Assembly: GCF_022376445.1 (NCBI RefSeq)
Contig: NW_025955056.1
Location: forward strand, 1 to 64,000
Direction of reading: 5' to 3'
Length of the DNA stretch: 64,000 bases
From: Fomitopsis serialis
Taxonomy: Eukaryota; Basidiomycota; Agaricomycetes; Polyporales; Fomitopsidaceae
Shown here: piece after piece, positions 35,560-44,883 of the stretch
How positions within the stretch are numbered: the stretch's first letter is position 1
Layout: each line of letters starts with the position of its first letter
Made by a program: the position numbers and the translations under genes
The notes under the pieces: model-generated
Database searches by the model: none
What the model was told of the DNA's origin: nothing
What the model saw: the letters and a program-made list of their open reading frames with translations, nothing else

Positions 35560-36290
35560 GAAGCTACAGGGGCAGGAACAACATCCAGAACAAGTTGCTT
35601 GCTGGCCTTCGTCATCTCTTTGCAGTCAGCCAGCTCAGCCCTGAGGCGTGTCGATTCTGCAATTTCTGCATTAACAGAAGATTATACGCGCAGGTAGCAA
35701 ACGTCTGAGTCGGCATCACAATAGGCATCGCAACGTACCGTAAGATCCTCGACCTTCTTGGTCAAGTCAGTGTATTGCTGTGTAGCCGTTTTGAAAACAG
35801 CTACACGGCTATACACTGACCTGCCTCGTGCCCAGAGAGCTCCGCTAAAACATGTCTATGTTTTCAGCCAAGTCCTCTAACTCCGTCTTGAGCGTGTTGT
35901 TGGCAGCAGCGTTCACGACGAGTGCGCCAATAAAGAATACAGCGTCGGCTATCAGCCCCTCGGTAACGCCAAACCTTTGGATTACCCACCACTGAAAGCC
36001 TCCCCGAGGAGCGAGCAAAAACAGAAGCAACGCCTGGGCAGTACCAAAACTTGAAGTTGGATTGGGAGGCCTGAGAATCAACGACACGAAGGAGATGAGA
36101 GGATACGGTCGATATGCGGGTTCGAGGTTAGGATGAGATTGGGACGAGCCAACTGACGCGACTTCAAGTTGGAGGGAGGAGGAGGAGGCGACTCGGAATC
36201 GATGTAGGTTGGCAGCAGGCGCCGGTGGCTTAATAGGGTAAGCCTTGCCGTTGCTGGGATGTCTTTCACTGCAAGGTGCTCATGCCGCAG
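35560..36290 (-). pseudogene. Degenerate paralogue of the membrane-anchored coiled-coil gene (cluster copy B)
   Basis: On the minus strand 36087-35845 encodes a hydrophobic N-terminal piece (..GLIADAVFFIGALVVNAAANNTLKTELEDL) like the second hydrophobic region of the gene at 29426. At about 35660-35475 RLRAELADCKEMTKASKQLVLDVV..LADLRQSVGECNPSIQE aligns with GLRAALANCKQMIEAKEQSVLAVI..LAYLHRSVGTVNPSVQA of copy A. Stops interrupt both parts, and the long repeat and C-terminal regions of copy A are missing. Three hairpins lie in or just beside the remnant. It cannot make the full protein. Confidence 0.65.
35766..35820. repeat. Hairpin 3: 21-nt inverted repeat
   Basis: Arms 35766-35786 and 35800-35820 (gtcagtgtattgctgtgtagc is the left arm in two blocks, gtcagtgtat and gtgtagc, around three variable bases) with a 13-nt loop; 19 of 21 positions pair. 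It falls in the remnant of exon 1 of the degenerate coiled-coil gene. Confidence 0.7.
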
Positions 36291-36539
36291 TAGGTGAGAA
36301 CAATCCTGCTATGCATGTACTAATCTCGTAGATTGATGTAGACGTGTCCTACTCAGGGGTCGTTGACAGGCATGACATGCAGAGTCTCAGCTCCCATTAA
36401 AAGCGACTTGAATTCGCTATTCCCAATGAACTTGAAGGCCTAGAGTCGCCACCACGGTGCACACACCTCGACAAGATCAAATCGTACCATCCATTTCGTG
36501 AAGAACTATACACGTCCGAGTCATGCTAGAGGCAAAGAA

Positions 36540-37140
36540 CAGCTCAACTGAACCAATGGTCACTTGTACTACTGTACAAGTACCAAATGACTGCCCCCGG
36601 ACGGTAACGAGAAGTGCGTCTACATGCAGAGATTGACAATGGTCTGCACATATCGTCCATATCATGTTATGTATGTATTGCGTCCATTCGTGCTCTTCGA
36701 TGGCTCCGCACATCCAACCCTGAACAGCACACTAGCCGCACAACCTATTAAAGGTCCGAGTTGCAACCACTATGCGCCCTTTAGACTTAATTTTGCCGAT
36801 GTATCTGCGACCTAGGCAGTCCAGAGATAACGATGTCAGCGCAGAATTGAAAGGCCTTGAGATGGAGCCATCAAAGCCACCTCCACTGCCGTCCACCCTA
36901 GACATCAACGAGAACGTGAGCTCAGTGCGCATCAAACTATTGAGACGAAGCTTACTCGACAAAAGGTGACAGCGACTCAGAGAAAACCTTCCTGTGTCGC
37001 AGCAGAGGATCCGACCGATGGCAGACCCGGGCTCGGCCAAGCCGGGTGCGCGCGGATTGACTGGTCAGATCCTAGAAAGACTGCAATACCCTGCAGAGAG
37101 CAGTCAGAAAATGCGCGGGGCAGAGTTTCGACCTAGGCCT
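36540..37140. repeat. Spacer between coiled-coil remnant and RING gene, copy B
   Basis: Counterpart of 29940-30620. Shared blocks are in the same order and spacing, which supports duplication of the whole cluster. No frame is conserved in both copies. Confidence 0.6.
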
Positions 37141-37244
37141 CACCAAAGACGATACGATCCTAGTAAACATCACCTCTCACTCGTCCAGCTACGGGTCTTG
37201 ACTTGTCATTGGCCCAGTCGCTCTCTCGTCCTCCCCGCCGAGAC

Positions 37245-38941
37245 CTACACATCGAAGGCCGGAGGGGCGCGCACCTCCGCTGTCGCATGGGCCAGGCGGT
37301 CAACAGACAATGCAACTTGAAGCCGCTCGAGACACTGTATGACTCTGTCTTGCCGAGCTATGTCGTCCGAACGAATGGCGGCATGTTGTTGCATCATCGC
37401 CAAGAGCTCTTCGAAACGCTTGTCGCAGGCCTCGGAAGGATGGAAAGGAGTGTCGTGTTGGTGCTGTCGGTCGTCGAAGATACGATCAGAACGTTGCCCG
37501 TTCAGGAACCAGTCGGATCCTTGAGGAACCCGTGCCGTCTCAGCCCAAAGCGCCGCAAGTGTTCCAAAGAACACCGGGAGACAAGGGAAGAACCACATCG
37601 TGAGTCGCCAGAAGAAAGTCGTAAGCCGGCGGAAGAACATCGTGAGCCGGCGAACGAGCATCACGATTCGGTGGCAGCACGACATGAGTAGACCGAGGAA
37701 TGCAGCTAGTCCATCGAAGAGTGCCCAGAGCCATGCTGAGATGAATGAAGCTGCCGCCTCCAGGAAAAACATGACTGGGGCAGAACGCCGGTGCTCGCAG
37801 ATGGCACGGAGGTCGTCGGGGAAGCAGTTAAGGCACATAGGGCAGGAACTACCCTTGCGTCATTCGCGTCAGTTGCTATCACACCAACAAGACGGCATGA
37901 GACTCACCCCCATGTGCATCCACTCGCTGATGCTACCCGACAGCAGAGTCAGAGAGCTGACAACTTGAACGCGGTAGACACGACCTGGATGCTCACCATG
38001 CCTTGCAGAATACGTGCCCACACTGGGGAAGTTTGACGATTGCGCGCGCTTCACTGCGAATCTCTTGCAGCGACTGAAAACAGATCGCGCAGTCGTCCTC
38101 ATGAGGCACATTACGCGGCCTTAGGACCGGAAGTGCCCCAACAAGGTCGTCGAGAGTCCACCGCTGTTACCCCGTTCAGCAAAAGGAGACGCTGGGAGAA
38201 ACACCGACGTACCATCACAGAGTCCATGGATGCCACAGGAGCCTCCCTAGTACCCATGACTACCTTCATGACAGGCCAGACGACGTACGTTGCGAGGATC
38301 CAGGTCGCAAATATCGCAGTGGGGATGTCACTGGCCTTGCATTGACCACAGAGGACGAGACAATGCGCAGCCACGGCGACGATCCCTCCGGCGAGTGCAT
38401 ATCGGCACACCAGACCCAAAGTGCGCTGCCACTCACTTGCCAGGTTGCTGACTCGAAGGGCGACATCCCCATCTTGGGTTCGGTAGACCCAGGCGACACG
38501 CAGAGAGAGGATGGTGATGTCCCAGACGGCGGCCATCCATATAATAGCGCTCGTTCCGTGAAGTTCTGGGGCCAAGACATGCTTGAGTGGGACTGTGTAG
38601 GTCGGATCTAAGCAGAGGCGGCGTAGGTTCACTAGTCCGAGGAGGTGCGCGACGCTGACAGCATAGATGCGAGATAGTGCGAGTATGAGAAGGAATCGGT
38701 AGAAATATGTGAGGCGACGGTGTATGGCCCGCAAGGGCGCTGCTAAGGCCTCGAGGACAAGCATATCGAATACTGTGAAGACGACTTCAATTCGCAAGGG
38801 CGGGTAGTGGTGGTAGAAGTGGAAGCGGGCGGGAGAGAGAAGACAGTCACCTGTTAAATGTACGCCGAGGGAGGCTGACGCTGTCTGGCACTCCCCCGCC
38901 AATTCGTCAGCCTCAGCATCGTGCATGCCCGCCGCTGCCAT
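37245..38941 (-). CDS. Multi-pass membrane RING-finger (C3HC4) protein, putative E3 ubiquitin ligase (cluster copy B)
   Basis: Four exons, 38941-38213, 38163-37997, 37932-37908 and 37853-37245, give 509 aa, the same total as the copy A paralogue, with an identical 25-nt third exon. Membrane segments include FLLILALSRIYAVSVAHLLGL, IIWMAAVWDITILSLRVAWV, LVCRYALAGGIVAVAAHCLVLCG and IFATWILATYVVWPVMKVV. The RING ligands are DCAICFQSL, QCGHVFCKAC, ISEWMHMG and SCPMC. The C-terminal amphipathic block has 7-residue periodicity (RRLTMFFRRLTTFFWRLTMWF), where copy A has a longer period. I chose the start MAAAGMHDAEADE; an upstream in-frame ATG exists at 39157. Protein identity to copy A is moderate, so the duplication is old while both RINGs stay intact. 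Confidence 0.8.
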
Positions 38942-39439
38942 GATTGCTGTGAAGGCTGAGAGAGAACGAGCATTTGAGAGAACACAACTTAGACGTCTGG
39001 GGGCGGGTGCCAGTGGACGGGTACAACGAGAGCCGAGCGGAGGAGGAGGAGGAGGGTGACCGACGCGGAATCGTCGCGGATGGTGGAGGTGGCATTTGCC
39101 ATAATAGACGCAGGCTTTCCGCGGATGGCTACTTACTGTATTACTTATGTTCTGCAACGGAGACGAAGTACGTTCGCCGCTCGCTCCCAGTCGCTCGGTC
39201 GAGACTCGGTTATATGATGTACCATGACCTCATACAAAACGAAAACCATAAGACGCGATGCCTATTCTGTAATTCCAAACCCGCTCATGCACCGTTGAAG
39301 ACCTAACCGCTTCCCATGTCATGATACACTGCACAGGACTTGTCATCAACACTGCAAGCCCGCGGACCATGACGACAAGAGACTTACCGAAGAATTTGCT
39401 ACTCCTAGCCTCCCTGCGTAACCCCTCCGGTACACCACC

Positions 39440-40065
39440 CTATTGGACTACTGGCGTGGCTGTCACAAGATTATGTAGTACCGCAACAACGAGGCTGACT
39501 CGGACCGTGCCCGCGACGAACCTTGCAGAGGTTTGCGGTTCTCGTGCTTCCTGCAGCTGCCGCTGTCGCGTCGCCTCCGGGGCCTGCCGTGCTGGCTCTG
39601 CCCACGGTCGCGACTCGGACATCATAGCGAGACCCACGACTACTATCACCACGGCGCTCGAGCCGGCCGCGAGGTGATCCATAATTGTGTTCCAAGTCGC
39701 CCACGTAAGTAAGGGCGAGCTGGTACCAGTAGAAATAAAACAGCATTTGGTCAATACATCATTCTGGAACAGGCACCGGGCACGTACTTCTGCTCCAATA
39801 GCTGCTGTATCTGTACCATGATGATCCTTTGCTGCTCCAACTTCTCGTACAGCGCCAACAAGATGAGGATATTGCAGAGAATATTAATTATTGACAACCA
39901 CTTGGAAAATTCCCGGTCCATGGTGGTGTCGAAGGAGGGAGCGTGGACAGACTGCACCGAGGCGTCGTTGATGTCGTGCCAGATGAAGGCGTTGAGGCCA
40001 GAGATGGCCTGGCACTTTATATATTGTAGAACTGTAGCCCCGATGACATTCACGCCGTTACCCAC
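39440..40065 (-). CDS. Small membrane protein with shortened linker (cluster copy B)
   Basis: Two exons, 40065-39788 and 39719-39440, give 185 aa. The N-terminal half resembles copy A (FIWHDINDASVQSVHAPSFDTTM versus FIVWHDIRTPRLPPIHNLF..DATM), then a membrane segment (LSIINILCNILILLALY) and helix. A phase-2 intron with donor gtacgtgcc lies at the same place. After the intron the linker is only about 20 residues, against ~75 in copy A. The second membrane segment is SAVVIVVVGLAMM, followed by an Arg/Glu-rich tail. So the lumenal or extracellular part seems largely deleted. Confidence 0.6.
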
Positions 40066-40323
40066 CGATCACTCCATAGATGACAGGTCTCGCAGCTGCC
40101 AACATGTGCAATATCAAGGCGTGTCCGCCATACCGACCGTCTGGGCCTCACCCAGAGGAACGAAACTGCGACAACTGCTAATGTTAACGAGAACAACGTA
40201 TACAGCAATGAGCGCAGCATTCTTTCTCGTTAGTCCCTAGACCTCTCGAGGCTTCAACGACGACAATCAGACGCGCTGCCACAGTACGAACATGACAAGG
40301 TAAACAAGTACTTGTCAACGATC

Positions 40324-40339
40324 GACACCTCGAGGTGTC
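40324..40339. promoter_or_regulatory. Conserved palindrome upstream of small membrane gene (copy B)
   Basis: Perfect 16-bp palindrome gacacctcgaggtgtc about 260 bp upstream of the start at 40065; its 14-bp core recurs at 34146-34159 upstream of the paralogue. Confidence 0.4.
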
Positions 40340-40929
40340 ATCGATTCATCGCTGACATGAGCCGAGAACCTATCACTGTGCTGAGCCTGAGCGCGCTTTG
40401 GCTCGAACTAGCACAGTACGTCGTGTTGCTTCTGTACTGAACGCACGCCTGAGGCAAGAGATCTCTAGCCTGAGGCGTCGTTGACCGTACTGTAGCACAA
40501 AATAATAGCACTGATATACAGCGCCGGAATGATGTGAACGCTGGTGAAGCTCACTCTTCACGCGTTCACATTCTCGTCACATCGGTGCATTGGCCGGCAA
40601 CTGGCCGTCTCGCACGGCGGACAGGCAGTTTGGAGGACGCGTAATCAGTCTGGCACGCTAATCGCAAGATGGATCTTCTATGCCTTTCCGTCTACAACTC
40701 GAACCTGCTAAGAGCGACACACCTTAAACCCGGGCGCCGGCGTTCGTCAAGTTTCTGGCTTTCCCGCCCATACTGGAGGTACCGATTGTGGCAGAGTGCT
40801 CTGGCTGCCGCTATTCGTGATGCGCATAGCGCGTCCACGACATACTACAGAAATATGTCATAGAATGCCAGTGGGGAGGGGAATTCATGGTTGTACACAG
40901 ACCCGCACCCGTCAACTTGAACGTCTGAA
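40340..40929. repeat. Duplicated intergenic region (matches 34160-34720)
   Basis: Similar to 34160-34720 through blocks such as gctgtgctgagc, gtttctgtactga and cactcttcacgcgttcaca. It joins the small membrane gene to the 3' end of the coiled-coil/AT-hook gene and was copied with the cluster. No gene seen. Confidence 0.55.
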
Positions 40930-43107
40930 TTAGCGCCGGCCACCCAAACTACCGAAGCTGCCAAAGCCCGAACTTCCTCTGCCGCCGAACACAGATCTCG
41001 GGGGAACTGTATCTGTCTCCTTGACCGGTGACAACGTCTTCGGGATGTCGAGCCCTCCGCCGCCCTCCAGTCACATCATGGTCAGCTCAGTTTACGGGCT
41101 TCGTTTCCTGTGTAGGCTCACCTGCGGAAGTTGGTTCCAATCGAACGACACCGGCTGCGAAGACGGGAACAAGTTGATTTTCCGTTTCTTCTTGACCGGC
41201 GTCGGTACATGCTCTTCATCATCTCCATCCACCGCGGGGGCAGGAGCTGCTGTCGAGACGCTGGCCTTACGTCCCGGCTTGCCCTTGTTGAGAGTAGCGG
41301 AGGCGGCGGGCTTCTTCGCCTTCGCCTTCGCCTTAGGGGGTTCTTCGTCGTCAGCGTCAACCTCATCTTTGTCCTTGGCCTTCCCCTTGTTCTTCTTCAG
41401 AGGTGGTTCGTCGTCGGATTCGTGCGTGTCATTGACCTTCCGCTTCCCCTTACGATCCGTAGCGGGTTTGGCGACCACTTCAACCTCGTCTTCCTCAGGC
41501 CGTTTCTTCCTCGGACGCCCCCTCTTCCTCTTAACCTCCTGAGTCTTCGGTGGGCTGTCGGGCTCAACCATGACGACATCGTCATCATCAGAGCCGTTGA
41601 CCTGCCGAGACGTCGCCGCCACGCTCTGGTGGTTTTCGCGGAGGCGCGGGTGGCGAAGGCGACGGGGGAGCTCTTTCATCTGCAGTAGCAGTGTCCTCTC
41701 CTTCATGGTCAGATATCGAAGGCGGGACGAAAGCAGAATCTGCGGGAGAGGCCTGAACACGGCCACGACCGTGCTAAGAACATCGTACAATTGAACAAGA
41801 GTCGACCAACGCCTTACCTTGCCCGTCATCATCACATTGGAGGTCACACGCAGAGCTTGAAGTTGCGCTTCCGCCTGCACCAATCGCGCGTTCACTTCCT
41901 CTGCTTCTGCCTCTGCCTTGTCAGCATCGCTGCGCGCCTCGTCAATAGCTTTCTGTCGTAGGATGTATGGTTCGTATCGTTCAGCGGACGCGAGTTAGTT
42001 ACGAGGTCGGGCGTGCGTACCTGATACTCGTCCATCGAGGTTCTGTACTGTTCGAAAGATGTTTTGTATCTGGCTATCTTCGCTTTCAGTTTCTCCGCAT
42101 TTTCAACACGCTCTCTCAATTCTTCCTCTAGTTCCTCGACGCGGGTCTCTAGCTCCTTGACGCGAACCTCGAGTTCGATCCTGCTGCGTCGTAGGGTGTC
42201 CATCTCGGCCCCTCACGGCTTTCGAGTGTGCGCCACTTCTCCAGCTGCCGTCGGAGGTCAGCTATGGTCCGTTCACCCTCAGCGTGCTTGGCCTCCAGCT
42301 CGGCGTAGGAAGATTTGAGTCCATCCAAATGCAGACTTGTGCGTTCGAGATTAGTCGCGGAACTGCTCGTAGAGGCAACAAGAGCGTTGTGTTCGATCCG
42401 TAGTTTCGATAATGCATCCTGGATGCCGGGAAAGTACGCACATATGACAAGGCAAAACTCTGATATTCACGACTGCGTAGATAAGAACAGCATTTGCGAA
42501 TTTGACGTACCTCAGTGGCGTCCTTTCCCTTTGTTGTCGCAGCCAACTCCTTCGCCGTATCTTCCAGCTGAGCAGAAAGAGTAGCGCATCGCTCTTCCAG
42601 CTCCTCGCTCAATTCCAGCGTCTCCTCTTCATGCGTCCTCTGCCGCTCCTCCAACTCCCGCTCCAGGTCCAGCACGCGCCTCTCAAGGTCAAATTCCCGA
42701 CGCTGAAAGCCGATGAGCCGGTAGTCGCGCTGCAGACGGGCGAGTTTCTCGAGGCGGATCGCCTCTCGCTCTTTGAGAGCCGCGAAGTGCTCGCGATCCA
42801 GCTCGATCACAGTCCGCGCGTGCGCCATACGATGAATCGCCTGTATCGCATCGCAGCCGCTGATCCACTCAGCTCGCTCCTGCTGAAACTGCTTCTGCAT
42901 ACTGGCCACGCCGTCGGACCCGCGGCTTTGTTCCTCGGTGAGGGCCTGGCGGAGCTTGTCGATGGTGTGCTCGAGCGTACGCTTTTTGGTAATGAGCTCT
43001 TCAATCTGTTCCTGCTTCTTTGCGGCCATCGCTTCCATGGGCCCGGATGATGGAGCAGAGCGCAGAGGAGTTGGAACCCGACGAGACATTGTTCCAATAG
43101 ATGACAT
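40930..43107 (-). CDS. Long coiled-coil protein with AT-hook-like basic region
   Basis: Unrecognised. Begins MSSIGTMSRRVPTPLRSAPSSG (a start at the second Met, 43089, is equally good). Several hundred residues of coiled coil follow (KKQEQIEELITKKRTLEHTIDKL.. to ..RVKELETRVEELEEELRERVENAEKL). Then comes an acidic and basic disordered part with an AT-hook-like core KRKRGRPRKKR and Lys-rich patches, then VSFDWNQLPQ and a last exon GGGGLDIPKTLSPVKETDTV..SSGFGSFGSLGGRR. Nuclear location is likely. Introns after ..KGKDATE, after ..SMDEYQ and before the last exon are clear. Near 42209-42212 the frame jumps between ESREG and AEMDTLRR; one extra base in that C-run (G on the coding strand) would repair it. 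Divergent from the next gene across about 240 bp. Confidence 0.65.
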
Positions 43108-43344
43108 GTAAGCTAACAACGCAAGAAAGGAGCGAAAGAGACAAGAAACCAGTAACAAAATCCAAGCGAGCCAGGCGGCGAGACACAAACGCAGGACGGG
43201 GACACCGCGTCAGACCGCGTCCGAGTCGAAGAGTCGACGAAGACAGAACACAATGGCCGACGCGGAGGAAGGCGCGGTCGACGCGACCACGTGAGGGATA
43301 AGAGGATATTCAACTCCTGACAAACGGACTTAACCTGCAAAATT

Positions 43345-44354
43345 ATGCAGCGCCTCAGTGCGCTGCCTCCTCCTAATTCTCTAAGTACCTCTGGAGCAAC
43401 CATGTCACCTTCCACTCAACCAGTGCGGAATATCACGGTCAAGGTTCCGCGACACAACTCTCAGCGGATCGGCCCAGTAGTAACGGCTCAAGTTGAGACG
43501 TTTGCTCGTGAAGGGAAAGTGCGCGTCGATGTCCGACAAACCGCGTATGAGCCCAGCAGTGCACTAGCGCAGGCCATTGTGAGTCCCTCAATGGGAAGCT
43601 CGGTTTTCACGCGAAGTGCTGAGTGTATACATGCGCCAGGAAAGCGCGTCCGAATGGAACTCGCTACTCCTCACGGCCCGAGCTGAGAGAGGGCCGCAGT
43701 GGGATATAGGCACTCAGCAGTACGTACTCACACACATCGAGCTACTCCAGGGCAGTCGCTGACGACTCCGTGAAAAGGTTCCTCGTTGAAGAGTACTCAG
43801 AGCTCTACTACGACCCCAGCCCTTTGCTCGAATACCAAAAAGAGGGCAAGTCGCCCGCAGACGGTGACGGCGGCGCATCGACAAGCCAGAGTGCATCGAA
43901 CGACCGGCAGATGTCCGACCTGCCTGGCACGCCGAAATCGCAGCCGTCTCGTACACACAATTCTTCCATCGCGCCACACCATGTACCCCAGCAGTTCTTC
44001 GCGAACCAAGGCACACCCAACATGGGCTCGCCTCGACACCCGTTCCCCCCGTCCGCGCAGGGCATGGGCCCGCCTGGCATGGGGCTCGGCAACATGGGCG
44101 GCATGGGCATGGGCGCCGTTCCGCCTGGCCAGTTCTACGGCAACAACGCCGACTCCCCTATGCGCATGAACAATGCCGGGATGGCCCAGACTATGGGTGG
44201 TATGAACATGAACATGTCGGGCATGGGAATGGGCATGGGCATGCACGGCGGACCAGACATGGGGATGGGGATGGGCATGAACTCGCCGGATCCAAGGCGG
44301 CGAATGACGCGGGCGATGAGCGGTGAGGACGGCTTTGGCCCTATGCACGGGTAG
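43345..44354 (+). CDS. Protein with Met/Gly-rich C-terminal tail, function unknown
   Basis: Exons 43345-43578, 43640-43698 and 43751-44354 join in frame to 298 aa. The N-terminal third (VRNITVKVPRHNSQRIGPVVTAQVETFAREGKVRVDV, ESASEWNSLLLTARAERGPQ, ADDSVKRFLVEEYSELYYDP) looks globular and non-repetitive. The rest is disordered: Ser/Pro-rich, then a Gly-Met low-complexity tail (GMGLGNMGGMGMG, GMGMGMHGGPDMGMGMGMN). I do not recognise the family. A second in-frame ATG at 43402 is an alternative start. It shares a short promoter with the divergent coiled-coil gene and converges on the Hsp70 gene. Confidence 0.6.
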
Positions 44355-44883
44355 GTGATCGCAGCGGGAGTCGAAGTGTATCCACGTCTAGCTGCAACCT
44401 ATGCGGTGAGGCTCACGTTCATATCCTGATCTACCCTAGGCCTGAGACTCGCATTATAGACGACTTGTGCATCGCACATGGGGCCCGGACTCCAGGATGC
44501 GACGACCACTTAGGACTGTCCCGAGATGCAGTTCTCGATCCTCATAAGTAGCCTTGAATGCCTGGCACGATCGCGGACTGAACGTGCAGTCGTGCGTACT
44601 GTCTGCACGATATCATCAGCCATCTCACAGCGTCGACAAGCGTATCGGTCACCGTCATGTATCGCATCACCCTTGTATAACCTCCATGTAGATTAAGACG
44701 TATAGTAGAACAAGCAGACGGTAGATGGTATACAGTGGTACATGATAGCGTAAGATACTGTCAGGCTACAAACCAAGCTTGCGCTACAAGAATTCAGATC
44801 AGTGCATCGTCAACGGGCCTGCCCAAGAAACCAGTATGCTGGAAGGACGTTCTCCATAGGATTCGTTAAGCGTGAATGATCCT
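44355..44883. other. Convergent intergenic region
   Basis: Two 3' ends face each other here. No frame, repeat or structured RNA recognised. Confidence 0.5.
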
